Part shown: positions 25,729-33,676 of the stretch, piece by piece
Layout of the letters: each line of letters begins with the position of its first letter
How positions within the stretch are numbered: the stretch's first letter is position 1
Source of the DNA: an uncultured Lachnospiraceae bacterium
Lineage (GTDB): Bacteria; Bacillota; Clostridia; Lachnospirales; Lachnospiraceae
Length of the DNA stretch: 64,000 nt
Direction: 5' to 3'
Assembly: GCA_910585075.1 (NCBI GenBank)
Contig: CAJUED010000017.1
Coordinates: forward strand, 1-64,000
The notes under the pieces: generated by a model
What the model was told of the DNA's origin: nothing
Database searches by the model: none
Seen by the model: only the letters and a program-made list of their open reading frames with translations
Translations under genes and position numbers: made by a program

Positions 25729-26925
25729 ATGACCGGAAAAAAGTATAACAGAATTTTTACAATTGTAATTGACTCCCTGGGGGTGGGCGCGCTTGAGGAT
25801 GCGCCCGCCTACGGGGATGCGGGGACGGATACGCTGGGGCATATCTCCCAGAATGTGGAAGAATTTAAGATTCCCAATCTGCAGAAACTTGGCATGGCAA
25901 ATCTCCATCCCCTGCGCCAGGTGGCGCCGGTGGAAAAACCATTGGGGTATTTTATGAAAATGAGGGAAGCCAGTACCGGAAAAGACACTATGACAGGACA
26001 TTGGGAAATGATGGGACTTCACATCACAAAGCCCTTTCAGACCTTTACGGATACGGGATTCCCCAAAGAGCTGATAGATGAGCTCTCCGCCAGAACAGGC
26101 AGGACCATTATCGGGAACAAGAGCGCCAGCGGCACGGAAATTCTGGATGAGCTTGCAGAAGAAGAAATTGCCACCGGCCACATGATAGTCTATACCTCCG
26201 CGGATTCCGTATTGCAGATCTGCGGAAATGAGGAAACCTTCGGGCTGGAGGAGCTGTACCGCTGCTGCGAGATTGCCAGAGAAATTACCATGAAAGACGA
26301 GTGGAAGGTGGGACGCGTCATTGCAAGGCCCTATGTGGGGAAGAAAAAGGGAGAGTTCGTGCGCACCAGCAACCGTCATGATTATGCCTTAAAGCCTTAT
26401 GGAAGGACGGCCCTCAACGCGTTAAAGGATGCAGGACTTGATGTGATATCCGTTGGCAAGATATTTGATATTTTTGACGGGGAGGGAATCACGGAGTCCA
26501 ACAAGTCAAAAAGCTCCGTGCACGGCATGGAACAAACCATTGAGATTGCAAAGAAGGATTTTCAGGGGCTGTGCTATGTGAACCTGGTGGATTTCGACGC
26601 CCTGTGGGGACACCGCCGTAATGTAAAAGGATATGCACAGGAACTGGAAAAGTTTGACGTAAAGCTGGGCGAGCTTCTGCCTCTTTTAAAGGAAGACGAC
26701 CTGCTGATCCTCACGGCGGATCACGGAAACGACCCCACCCATACGGGAACGGATCACACAAGGGAAATGGTTCCCTTTGTTGCTTATTCACCGTCCTTTG
26801 CGGGCTGTGGCAAGCTGGAGGATACGGACACCTTTGCGGTGATTGGGGCGTCCATAGCGGAGAATTTTGGTGTGGAGATGCCGGAGGGGACGATTGGAAG
26901 CTCCATATTGAATAAATTGGTATGA
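25729..26925 (+). CDS. deoB: Phosphopentomutase
   Basis: 398 residues, full length. It converts (deoxy)ribose 1-phosphate to the 5-phosphate. Alkaline-phosphatase-fold metal motifs are present: FTIVIDSLGVGALEDA at the N-terminus, DTMTGHWEMMGL, NLVDFDALWGHRRN and LTADHGNDPTHTGTDHTRE at the C-terminus. Its product from deoxynucleosides is the substrate of the next gene, deoC. AAAGGGG precedes the ATG. Confidence 0.96.
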   Translation: MTGKKYNRIFTIVIDSLGVGALEDAPAYGDAGTDTLGHISQNVEEFKIPNLQKLGMANLHPLRQVAPVEKPLGYFMKMREASTGKDTMTGHWEMMGLHITKPFQTFTDTGFPKELIDELSARTGRTIIGNKSASGTEILDELAEEEIATGHMIVYTSADSVLQICGNEETFGLEELYRCCEIAREITMKDEWKVGRVIARPYVGKKKGEFVRTSNRHDYALKPYGRTALNALKDAGLDVISVGKIFDIFDGEGITESNKSKSSVHGMEQTIEIAKKDFQGLCYVNLVDFDALWGHRRNVKGYAQELEKFDVKLGELLPLLKEDDLLILTADHGNDPTHTGTDHTREMVPFVAYSPSFAGCGKLEDTDTFAVIGASIAENFGVEMPEGTIGSSILNKLV

Positions 26926-26939
26926 AAGGATGTAAATAT

Positions 26940-27608
26940 ATGGAAAGAAAAGATGTTTTAAAAAAAGTGGACCACACACTGCTTACCCAGACAGCTACAT
27001 GGAGCGAAATCCGTCAGATTCTGGACGACGGGATAAAATATGGGGCGGCTTCCGCATGTATCCCGGCAGCTTACGTAAAACAGGCGGCGGAGTATGTGGA
27101 GGGCAAGCTTCCCATTTGTACGGTGATTGGTTTCCCCAACGGATACAGTACAACGGCCGTAAAGGTGTTTGAGACAAAAGACGCCATTGCAAATGGCGCC
27201 CAGGAAATTGACATGGTCATCAACATCGGTTTCCTGAAAGATAAAAGATATGAGGAAATCGAAGATGAAATCCGCCAGCTTCATGAAGCCTGCGGAGGAA
27301 AGATTTTAAAGATCATCATTGAAACCTGCCTGCTCACGGAAGAAGAAAAGATTAAGATGTGTGAGATTGTCACAAAGGCAGGGGCGGAATACATCAAAAC
27401 CTCCACCGGTTTTTCCACAGCAGGGGCGACCTTCGCGGATGTGGCACTGATGCGTGCCAATATTGGAAAGGATGTAAAAGTGAAGGCGGCGGGAGGTATA
27501 TCTTCTTTTGATGACGCGGAAGAATTTATACGCCTTGGCGCAGACAGACTGGGAACAAGCCGGCTGGTGAAAATCATGGAAAGTACTGACAGTGGTCAAG
27601 GGTATTAA
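26940..27608 (+). CDS. deoC: Deoxyribose-phosphate aldolase
   Basis: 222 residues from the ATG at 26940, which has AAAGGA at the right distance; an ATG at 26922 overlaps the deoB stop and would add six residues. TIM-barrel aldolase: ILKKVDHTLL-like opening (VLKKVDHTLLTQ), CTVIGFPNGYS, EIDMVINIG, the Schiff-base lysine region EYIKTSTGFS and VKAAGGIS. It splits deoxyribose 5-phosphate into acetaldehyde and glyceraldehyde 3-phosphate, completing the salvage route. Confidence 0.95.
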   Translation: MERKDVLKKVDHTLLTQTATWSEIRQILDDGIKYGAASACIPAAYVKQAAEYVEGKLPICTVIGFPNGYSTTAVKVFETKDAIANGAQEIDMVINIGFLKDKRYEEIEDEIRQLHEACGGKILKIIIETCLLTEEEKIKMCEIVTKAGAEYIKTSTGFSTAGATFADVALMRANIGKDVKVKAAGGISSFDDAEEFIRLGADRLGTSRLVKIMESTDSGQGY

Positions 27609-27632
27609 AATTGCGGTGCGGGAGAGACGGAT

Positions 27633-28088
27633 ATGCAATATATTCTTACAATACTTGGGATTTTTGGATTAGAGTGGAAATTGAAAAATTGTGTGGAAGG
27701 GGTTATAGAGGAAGGGCAGACAGAGAAAAAATGGGCCGGCTTTTTGCTCATTCGAAAGCATCATAACCGGGGGGCCTTTTTAAACGCAGGCCAGAGCAGG
27801 CAAAAAGCGGTTATGATCCTGTCCGTCCTTCTTTCCACAGTCCTGACAGCCCTTTTTATCCTGACTCTTGGAACCGCAGGGAAGGCCCCCTTAAAATGGG
27901 GGCTTACCCTTCTTTTGGGCGGCGCTTACAGCAACACCTACGACAGGCTTGTGCGAAAATACGTGGTAGACTATGTGAGCTTTAACGTCCCCTTCGCTCT
28001 CAAAAAGGTAATCTTTAATATCAGCGATTTCTGTATCATGATAGGGGCCCTGCTCTGCGTAATTGGCTGGGAGGGCAGTTCTGTTTAG
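27633..28088 (+). CDS. Divergent signal peptidase II family protein
   Basis: 151 residues with about four membrane helices. The aspartyl-protease elements of LspA are recognisable: RKHHNRGAFLNAG (family N-x-G-A-A/F), LLGGAYSNTYDRLVRKYVVDYV (family G-N-x-x-D-R) and FNISDFCIMIGALL (family F-N-x-A-D). Both catalytic aspartates are kept, though GN is replaced by SN. LspA cuts lipoprotein signal peptides. Its place at the end of a nucleoside operon, 24 bases after deoC, is odd. It may be a second, specialised copy. Confidence 0.75.
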   Translation: MQYILTILGIFGLEWKLKNCVEGVIEEGQTEKKWAGFLLIRKHHNRGAFLNAGQSRQKAVMILSVLLSTVLTALFILTLGTAGKAPLKWGLTLLLGGAYSNTYDRLVRKYVVDYVSFNVPFALKKVIFNISDFCIMIGALLCVIGWEGSSV

Positions 28089-28217
28089 CACATTTTCGAA
28101 TATGCTTCAGGAGCGGACCAATCTATATTCTTATTCTATTTCTACTGTTTCTATGTTTCTATTTCTACTGTGAGGATAATCCTTCAGTCTTCTTTTTCCC
28201 GATTATAAAAATAAGTG

Positions 28218-28264
28218 TTGACATTTTCTTGCTATTGGTTTATTGTATTAATAAAGTAATACAA
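28218..28264 (+). promoter_or_regulatory. Promoter and operator of the GntR-ABC operon
   Basis: TTGACA (28218-28223), 17 bases, TATTGT (28241-28246). A perfect inverted repeat TTGTATTA-N6-TAATACAA (28243-28250 and 28257-28264) overlaps the -10 and start region, ideal for self-repression by the YtrA-type regulator encoded next. Confidence 0.75.
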
Positions 28265-28288
28265 TAATACAAAGAAAGGAAGATGTTC

Positions 28289-28657
28289 ATGGCATGGAAT
28301 TTAAACTCGGATCGCCCTATATATGCCCAAATCCTTGAAGTAATGCAGCTTCGGATTATTTCAGGCCGTTACGGCCCGGGAGAGAAGATACCGAGCGTGC
28401 GGGATTTGGCTGCGGAGGCAGGGGTAAATCCCAATACAATGCAGAAGGCACTTACGGAGCTGGAGAGGAATGGACTTGTGACAACTCAGAGAACAAGCGG
28501 CAGGATGGTAACGGAGGACATGGAAATGATTCAGGAAACCCGCAGCAAGCTTGCCAGAGAACAGGTAAGCGAGTTTATCGACAGGATGAAGGAATTAGGA
28601 TTCGGCAAAGAGGAAGTTATAGAACTCCTTGAAAAGATGGGAGGGGAAGACGCATGA
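28289..28657 (+). CDS. GntR family regulator, YtrA type
   Basis: 122 residues from the ATG at 28289 (AAAGGAAG upstream). Winged helix with PIYAQILEVMQLRIISGRYGPGEKIPSVRDLAAEAGVNPNTMQKAL, followed by only a short helical tail, as in the YtrA group that controls ABC transporter operons. A perfect palindromic operator overlaps its promoter. It overlaps the ABC ATPase gene by four bases, so regulator and transporter are one unit, probably autorepressed. Confidence 0.92.
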   Translation: MAWNLNSDRPIYAQILEVMQLRIISGRYGPGEKIPSVRDLAAEAGVNPNTMQKALTELERNGLVTTQRTSGRMVTEDMEMIQETRSKLAREQVSEFIDRMKELGFGKEEVIELLEKMGGEDA

Positions 28658-29355
28658 ATGTGCTGGTGGAAGTAAACAACCTTACAAAGGTTTACGAAAA
28701 GAAAAAGATGGCCTTAAATCATATGAATCTCACCATACCAAGAGGGAAAATCATTGGCCTGCTTGGGCCAAACGGAAGTGGCAAGACTACTTTAATTAAA
28801 ATAATCAACGGTTTGCTGGTTCCTACGGAGGGGGAAGTGCTGGTGAACGGGCGAAAGCCCGGACCGGAGTCGAAAGCCTGTGTTTCCTATTTGCCGGAGC
28901 GGACCTATTTTCAGAACAGTATGCAGGTAAGCGAGCTTATCAACTTTTTCAGTGATTTTTATGCGGATTTTCGTCCGGAGCGGGCAAGGCAGATGCTGGC
29001 TAACTTAAACATCAGTGAAGATGCCAGGCTGAAAACTCTTTCCAAAGGAACAAAGGAAAAGGTGCAGCTGATCATGGTGATGAGCAGGGAAGCACAGCTG
29101 TATATTCTGGATGAGCCCATAGCGGGGGTTGACCCGGCGGCAAGGGATTATATTTTAAGGACCATTATCAGCAATTATAATGAAAATGCTACCGTGCTTT
29201 TATCCACGCATTTGATTTCTGATATTGAGAAGGTGCTGGATGAGGTTATTTTTATCCGGGATGGCCGGGTTATTTTGCAGGATACGGTTGAAAATATCCG
29301 TGAGTGCAAGGGGAAATCGGTGGATGCTTATTTCAGGGAGGTGTTTGCATGTTAG
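28654..29355 (+). CDS. ABC transporter ATP-binding protein
   Basis: 233 residues. Walker A GPNGSGKTT at about 40-48, Walker B LYILDEPIAGVDP, and a degenerate signature LSKGTKEKVQL in place of LSGGQ. The degenerate signature is common in the small exporters paired with YtrA regulators. With the next membrane protein it forms an ABC-2 type exporter, likely for a peptide, antibiotic or lipid; substrate unknown. It overlaps both neighbours. Confidence 0.93.
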   Translation: MNVLVEVNNLTKVYEKKKMALNHMNLTIPRGKIIGLLGPNGSGKTTLIKIINGLLVPTEGEVLVNGRKPGPESKACVSYLPERTYFQNSMQVSELINFFSDFYADFRPERARQMLANLNISEDARLKTLSKGTKEKVQLIMVMSREAQLYILDEPIAGVDPAARDYILRTIISNYNENATVLLSTHLISDIEKVLDEVIFIRDGRVILQDTVENIRECKGKSVDAYFREVFAC

Positions 29356-30185
29356 GAAAACTGTTAAAGCACGAATGGAAAGCGGTCTGGAAGGTACCTG
29401 TGCTTTTGATTTGCATATTGATGATCAGCGCGGTGGTGGCCGGAGGCACTTTTGCGCTGCCTATATGGGACAGCGAGTGGGTGGGGCTTCCTCTTTCGGG
29501 AATGATGCTGATTTTTATGTTTTATTTTGCCATGATAGCGGTTGTTCTGGGAGTCATGATTTACTTTGCGGTGCGGTACTATAAGAATATGTTTTCGGAC
29601 GAAGGCTATCTGACCAATACCTTGCCTGTCAGCGCCCGTCAGCTTCTTTTAAATAAAGTTATCACCATGAGCGTCTGGAACCTGATTGCCATGATAGCGG
29701 TGGGCGTGAGCATTTTTGTCTTTTTTGCGATTATGCTGTTTTCACTTACGCCTATGGACAGCAGCTTTGCAAGGGAACTGGTGGAAGCGGTAAGAGCCTG
29801 GCCCGAAGCGCTGAATTCCCCTTACATGGACGGATTTGAAGGATTCTGCCTGGGAATTTTGTGTCTGGTGGTGACAGGCGCGTTCAGCGGCAGCATGATG
29901 CTGATTGGCGCTATCACCTTAGGGCAGATGGTGCGCAAGCACAGGATTTTAGGAGCGGTAGGGGCTTATATTGGATTTAACGTTATCGTCCAGATTCTTG
30001 GCACAGGTTTTTTTCTTCCGATGATGTTTAAAATATTAGAGTATGACAATATATTTTCCCAGCAGTCTCCTTTCCCAATTTTGACACTTTTTTATTTTGT
30101 GGTAGCGGGTATGTCATTGCTGTTAGGGTTGGGACTGTATTTTATGAGTGAATATCTGATTAGCCATAAGCTTGAATTGGAGTAG
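29349..30185 (+). CDS. ABC-2 type membrane permease
   Basis: 278 residues from the ATG at 29349, overlapping the ATPase stop by seven bases, with GGGAGGTG upstream. Six hydrophobic helices, with the N-terminal MLGKLLKHEWKAVWK typical of such permeases and a conserved DEGYLTNTLPVSARQLLLNK loop found in bacterial ABC-2 subunits. Membrane partner of the preceding ATPase. Confidence 0.88.
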   Translation: MLGKLLKHEWKAVWKVPVLLICILMISAVVAGGTFALPIWDSEWVGLPLSGMMLIFMFYFAMIAVVLGVMIYFAVRYYKNMFSDEGYLTNTLPVSARQLLLNKVITMSVWNLIAMIAVGVSIFVFFAIMLFSLTPMDSSFARELVEAVRAWPEALNSPYMDGFEGFCLGILCLVVTGAFSGSMMLIGAITLGQMVRKHRILGAVGAYIGFNVIVQILGTGFFLPMMFKILEYDNIFSQQSPFPILTLFYFVVAGMSLLLGLGLYFMSEYLISHKLELE

Positions 30186-30289
30186 AGGGTTTGTTGAATC
30201 GAGCAGGGAGGACGATTCCCCCTGCCCGCCGCGCAGGCCGTATGTTGCAGCGCAGCAAATTTTCATATGTGGCCGTGTGCATAAAAAGT

Positions 30290-30350
30290 GGGGCTGTCGG
30301 GAAATGATACCATTTGGACAATCTATTTTCCGACAACCCCGTTTTGTTTT
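30290..30350. terminator. Terminator between the ABC operon and the AIM24 gene
   Basis: GGGGCTGTCGGGAAA (30290-30304) pairs with TTTTCCGACAACCCC (30326-30340), then GTTTTGTTTT. It closes the ABC operon and may serve the convergent AIM24 gene as well. Confidence 0.7.
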
Positions 30351-30414
30351 ATTTCGGATTTTAAGCCGCCGGTTCAAAAAACGAAAACTGATATTGTAAA
30401 AGCGCGGCTTTTGC

Positions 30415-31092
30415 TCAGCTTTTGCTTGGCAGGACAGATGCGATGGAATGAGCGAAGGAGCTCAGCGGCATGGTCTGTAAGACCACCTTGCCCGGGCCTG
30501 TAACCACGGTGTTGAAAAGGCCTTCACCGCCAAAGAGTACATTTTTCACACCCTTGACGCTTTGGATATCAATGGAACAAGTCTCGTCTATCATGGCCAG
30601 ATTTCCGGTGTCCACTACCAGCTTTTGGCCGGGAGCCAGGTTATACTCTACAGCATATCCGTCAACCTCCAGAAATGCGATACCCTGTCCGGTAAGCTTC
30701 TGCATGATGAATCCCTCGCCGCCAAAGAAGCCCGCGCCCATCTTCTTCTGGAAGAACACGGACAGCTCCACACCCTGCTGCGCAGCAAGGAAAGCGGACT
30801 TCTGGCACACGATAGATTTGCCGGGACCGATTTCCACCGCCCGAATAGCTCCGGGAAAGCTGGAAGCAAAGGCAATCATGCCAGGGCCTCCTTTGGCAGT
30901 ATAGAGGTTCTGGAACATGGACTCGCCGGAAAACATTCTGCCAAAAGCTTTGCCGACGCCGCCGGCTGAGGTCTGCATCTCCATATTGGGGCTCATCCAC
31001 ACCATGGAGCCGCTCTCGGTAATCATTGTCTCCCCGGCGTCCACATTACAAATGACTACCGGCATGGGTTCGCCCTTGATTTCGTAATTCAT
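30415..31092 (-). CDS. AIM24/TIGR00266 family protein
   Basis: 225 residues from the ATG at 31092 (GGAAGGAG upstream). A glycine-rich beta-solenoid-like protein: GETMITESGSMVWMSPNMEM, a glycine-rich SAGGVGKAFGRMFSGES, GGPGMIAFASSFPG, and QGIAFLEVDGYAVEYNLAPG followed by VKNVLFGGEGLFNTVVTGPG. This is the AIM24 pattern. The eukaryotic member is mitochondrial; bacterial members have no settled role. The last residues lie only 75 bases from the terminator at 30290. Confidence 0.9.
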   Translation of the reverse strand: MNYEIKGEPMPVVICNVDAGETMITESGSMVWMSPNMEMQTSAGGVGKAFGRMFSGESMFQNLYTAKGGPGMIAFASSFPGAIRAVEIGPGKSIVCQKSAFLAAQQGVELSVFFQKKMGAGFFGGEGFIMQKLTGQGIAFLEVDGYAVEYNLAPGQKLVVDTGNLAMIDETCSIDIQSVKGVKNVLFGGEGLFNTVVTGPGKVVLQTMPLSSFAHSIASVLPSKS

Positions 31093-31121
31093 ATCTTTTT
31101 CTCCTTCCACTATATAAATTT

Positions 31122-32060
31122 TTATGAAGTGATTATGGTGCCAGCCTTCCCCTTTAAGGCGTCAAAGGCAGCTTCAAGGGAAGTGATCAGCACGCCTCCT
31201 TCCTTATTCGCCGTAAGATAAGTGATGGCGGCTTCAATTTTGGGAAGCATAGTCCCCTCTCCGAACTGTCCCTGAGCGATCATTTCTCTGGCGTCTTCTA
31301 CGGTAAGGGAAGAAATACTTTCCTGCTGGGAAGTACCAAAATACTTATAAACGTTGGGAACACTGGTCAGTATGATCAACTGGTCAGCCATAAGATCTCC
31401 TGCAAGTTTCCCGGCGATTGCATCCTTTTCAATGACGGCGGAAGCACCTTTCAGGGCATGCTTCTGCTCGATCACGGGAATGCCGCCACCACCACAGGCA
31501 ATGACAATCTGCCCGGCCTCGGCAAGAGTGCGGATGGCTTCAATTTCCACAATATCAATTGGCTTAGGCGCGGCAATGATGCGGCGGAAACCTTTGCCGG
31601 GTATTTCCTGTACAAAATTTCCTTTTTTGATTTCAATTTCAGCGTCGTCAGAAGACATGTTGCGGCCGATTAACTTGGTAGGCTCGTAAAAAGCCTCGTC
31701 GTAAGGATCCACCGTCACCTGGGTTAAAATGGTGGACACGGTTTTGCTGATGCCTCGGCTTAGCAGCTCGGCCTTCAAGGAATTCTGGATATCGTATCCC
31801 ACATAGCCCTGGCTCATGGCGCTGCAGACGCACATGGGCGCAGGCGTGTAGTCGATATAAACCCGGCGCAGCTCTGTCATGGCCTTGTGGATCATGCTGA
31901 TCTGGGGGCCGTTGCTGTGGGTGATGGTGAGCTGGCAGCCTGCCTCCACCAAATCTGCAAGGGTTTTAGCTGTGATTTTAACGGCGTCCCACTGCTGGGT
32001 GGTGGTGTAGCCTAAGGCATTGTGGCCGAGAGATACGACGACTCTTTTTTGATTATTCAT
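31122..32060 (-). CDS. arcC: Carbamate kinase
   Basis: 312 residues from the ATG at 32060. Amino acid kinase fold: RVVVSLGHNALG (family usually GGNAL), THSNGPQ, MCVCSAMSQGYVGYDIQNSL, and IACGGGGIPVI with AVIEKDAIAGKLAGDLMADQLIILT. It transfers phosphate between carbamoyl phosphate and ADP, giving ATP during arginine, agmatine or purine breakdown. No arginine deiminase or transcarbamylase is beside it. The H in place of the second G of the first motif is a small deviation. Confidence 0.93.
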   Translation of the reverse strand: MNNQKRVVVSLGHNALGYTTTQQWDAVKITAKTLADLVEAGCQLTITHSNGPQISMIHKAMTELRRVYIDYTPAPMCVCSAMSQGYVGYDIQNSLKAELLSRGISKTVSTILTQVTVDPYDEAFYEPTKLIGRNMSSDDAEIEIKKGNFVQEIPGKGFRRIIAAPKPIDIVEIEAIRTLAEAGQIVIACGGGGIPVIEQKHALKGASAVIEKDAIAGKLAGDLMADQLIILTSVPNVYKYFGTSQQESISSLTVEDAREMIAQGQFGEGTMLPKIEAAITYLTANKEGGVLITSLEAAFDALKGKAGTIITS

Positions 32061-32234
32061 AATATGACTGACCTTTCGCGAATTTTTCAATAAGCCGATT
32101 TACAAGGAGTAAAAGTGCTTGACGGCTTTGATATGATTGAAATCAGTATAGCAAAATAGGAGAAAATTGTACAGGGTGTAAAAATTCAGTTGAAAATATG
32201 GAATTACCAATAGTTTTTGATTTGCAAAATCTGA

Positions 32235-32264
32235 TTGTACAGATGCTGCTTGAGAGGGTATAAT
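32235..32264 (+). promoter_or_regulatory. Promoter of the degenerate esterase gene
   Basis: TTGTAC (32235-32240), 18 bases, TATAAT (32259-32264), 40 bases before the start codon. Confidence 0.65.
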
Positions 32265-32303
32265 CAGGTATGAAAATATTTTTAGAGAAGGGTGAGGATT
32301 CAG

Positions 32304-33440
32304 ATGAATATAGAAAAATGGACTAGTTGGGACAAAGAAAAAGAGCGGTTTGTGGAGCCGGTCTGCGACGAGCTGCAGTACTGCGGCAGGATTGATGACA
32401 GGAATGTGGACGGGCCTGTCTTTGCTATGCCCGGCAGCTTTGTGCGGATGGCGTTTACAGGTTCTTCTTATGTGAAGGCTGTGGTGGTGAATAAACGTTA
32501 TTACAACGACTCCTGGGTAGGGGTGCTTCTGGATGACACCCAGGATAAAAAGAAGATAGAAAAGGACGGGGAACCGGTTGTACTTACTTTGGCGGAAAAT
32601 CTGGAAAAGGGCATGGAGCATATGGTGACCTTTTTCAAGCGGATGGACCACTGCCATGAGTACGCTTTTCTTGGCTTTATTTTGGAATACGGCGCCCGGG
32701 TGCTAAAGGCCCGGCCCCTTCCCAGAAAGAAAATGGAATTTTATGGAGATGGCACCACCGCAGGGGAATGCAGCGAGGCAACAAAATACTGCGGTAAACC
32801 TGACCCGGAGCAGGACGGAGAGCTTTCCAACGCGTATTTTTCTTATGCCTGGGCAACGGCCCGCATGCAGCACGCCCGGGTACATCTGGTGGCCCAGCAG
32901 GGGCTGGCTTTCCGGGATGGGGCCGGTTATTTTATGGACGGTCAAAGGGGAATGGAAAGCTGCTATACCAAGTCGGGCTTTTATGGAGAAGATTGTGGAG
33001 AGGACTATAGAGAAGAAGGCGGGGCGGAAGGGGAAAACAATGAACCGGCCCGGTGGGATTTTAACCGGTATACGCCCCATGTGGTGGTAGTGGCCCTGGG
33101 GCAGAATGACGCATATCCTGCGGATATCATGAAGGAAAATGACCAGGGTGAGAAGGCGGAGGAGTGGAGGGAGCATTATAAAGATTGGATTCTTGCTCTG
33201 AGATGCCTGTACCCGAAAGCGTGGATTATCCTGACCACTACCATACGGGCACACCATTCCGGATGGGACAGAAGTATTGGAAAGATATGCGCGCAGCTTC
33301 GGGATCCTAAAATCGTGCATTTTCTGTATGGAGAAAATGGACGGGGGACACCGGGGCATGTAAGGGTGCAGGAGGCAATGAACATGGCACTGGAATTAAA
33401 TGGGTTTATCAACGGATTGGGAAATGACGTCTGGGAATAA
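32304..33440 (+). CDS. CE2-like SGNH esterase fold protein, likely inactive
   Basis: 378 residues from the ATG at 32304 (GTGAGG upstream). An N-terminal beta domain (about 1-135) is followed by an SGNH-like domain, as in CE2 acetylesterases. The block I motif, normally GDSIT, reads MEFYGDGTTAGE, so the serine nucleophile is a glycine. Block III ALGQND is intact. The last block, normally D-x-x-H, reads GTPGHV, with the histidine but no aspartate in place. An insertion of acidic residues follows residue 220. It may be a carbohydrate-binding pseudoenzyme, or use the nearby threonine; no partner gene is obvious. Confidence 0.7.
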   Translation: MNIEKWTSWDKEKERFVEPVCDELQYCGRIDDRNVDGPVFAMPGSFVRMAFTGSSYVKAVVVNKRYYNDSWVGVLLDDTQDKKKIEKDGEPVVLTLAENLEKGMEHMVTFFKRMDHCHEYAFLGFILEYGARVLKARPLPRKKMEFYGDGTTAGECSEATKYCGKPDPEQDGELSNAYFSYAWATARMQHARVHLVAQQGLAFRDGAGYFMDGQRGMESCYTKSGFYGEDCGEDYREEGGAEGENNEPARWDFNRYTPHVVVVALGQNDAYPADIMKENDQGEKAEEWREHYKDWILALRCLYPKAWIILTTTIRAHHSGWDRSIGKICAQLRDPKIVHFLYGENGRGTPGHVRVQEAMNMALELNGFINGLGNDVWE

Positions 33441-33456
33441 TATGAAGAATGTTTTT

Positions 33457-33495
33457 AAAATAAGGGCTGGCCGCCGGGCCGGCCCTTATTTTGCC
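33457..33495 (+). terminator. Terminator after the esterase-like gene
   Basis: AAAATAAGGGCTGGCC (33457-33472) pairs with GGCCGGCCCTTATTTT (33477-33492) around a four-base loop, with A and T runs on both sides. Confidence 0.85.
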
Positions 33496-33536
33496 TATAA
33501 TGAACAAACGAAAAATATAACATTCGATTGCGTGGT

Positions 33537-33597
33537 TGCACAAAATTTACAATTTATATATTTTTCTATTGTATTTTTTGTGCATTTGTGCTATTCT
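33537..33597 (+). promoter_or_regulatory. Promoter and dyad of the peptide transporter
   Basis: TTGTAT (33569-33574), 17 bases, TATTCT (33592-33597). A nine-base inverted repeat, TGCACAAAA (33537-33545) and TTTTGTGCA (33576-33584), surrounds the -35 box and may bind a regulator or bend DNA. Confidence 0.5.
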
Positions 33598-33676
33598 TTA
33601 GTGAGTACGAAAAATATGGAGTTGTAGCGGTTATGACTCATGTTTTTCGAAAAAGAAAACAGGAGGTAGAAAAGTT

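Noticed and set aside
28134..28171. Direct repeat TTCTATTTCTACTGT, two copies 23 bases apart
   Set aside because: Pyrimidine-rich low-complexity stretch after the lspA-like gene; no further structure or function could be supported.
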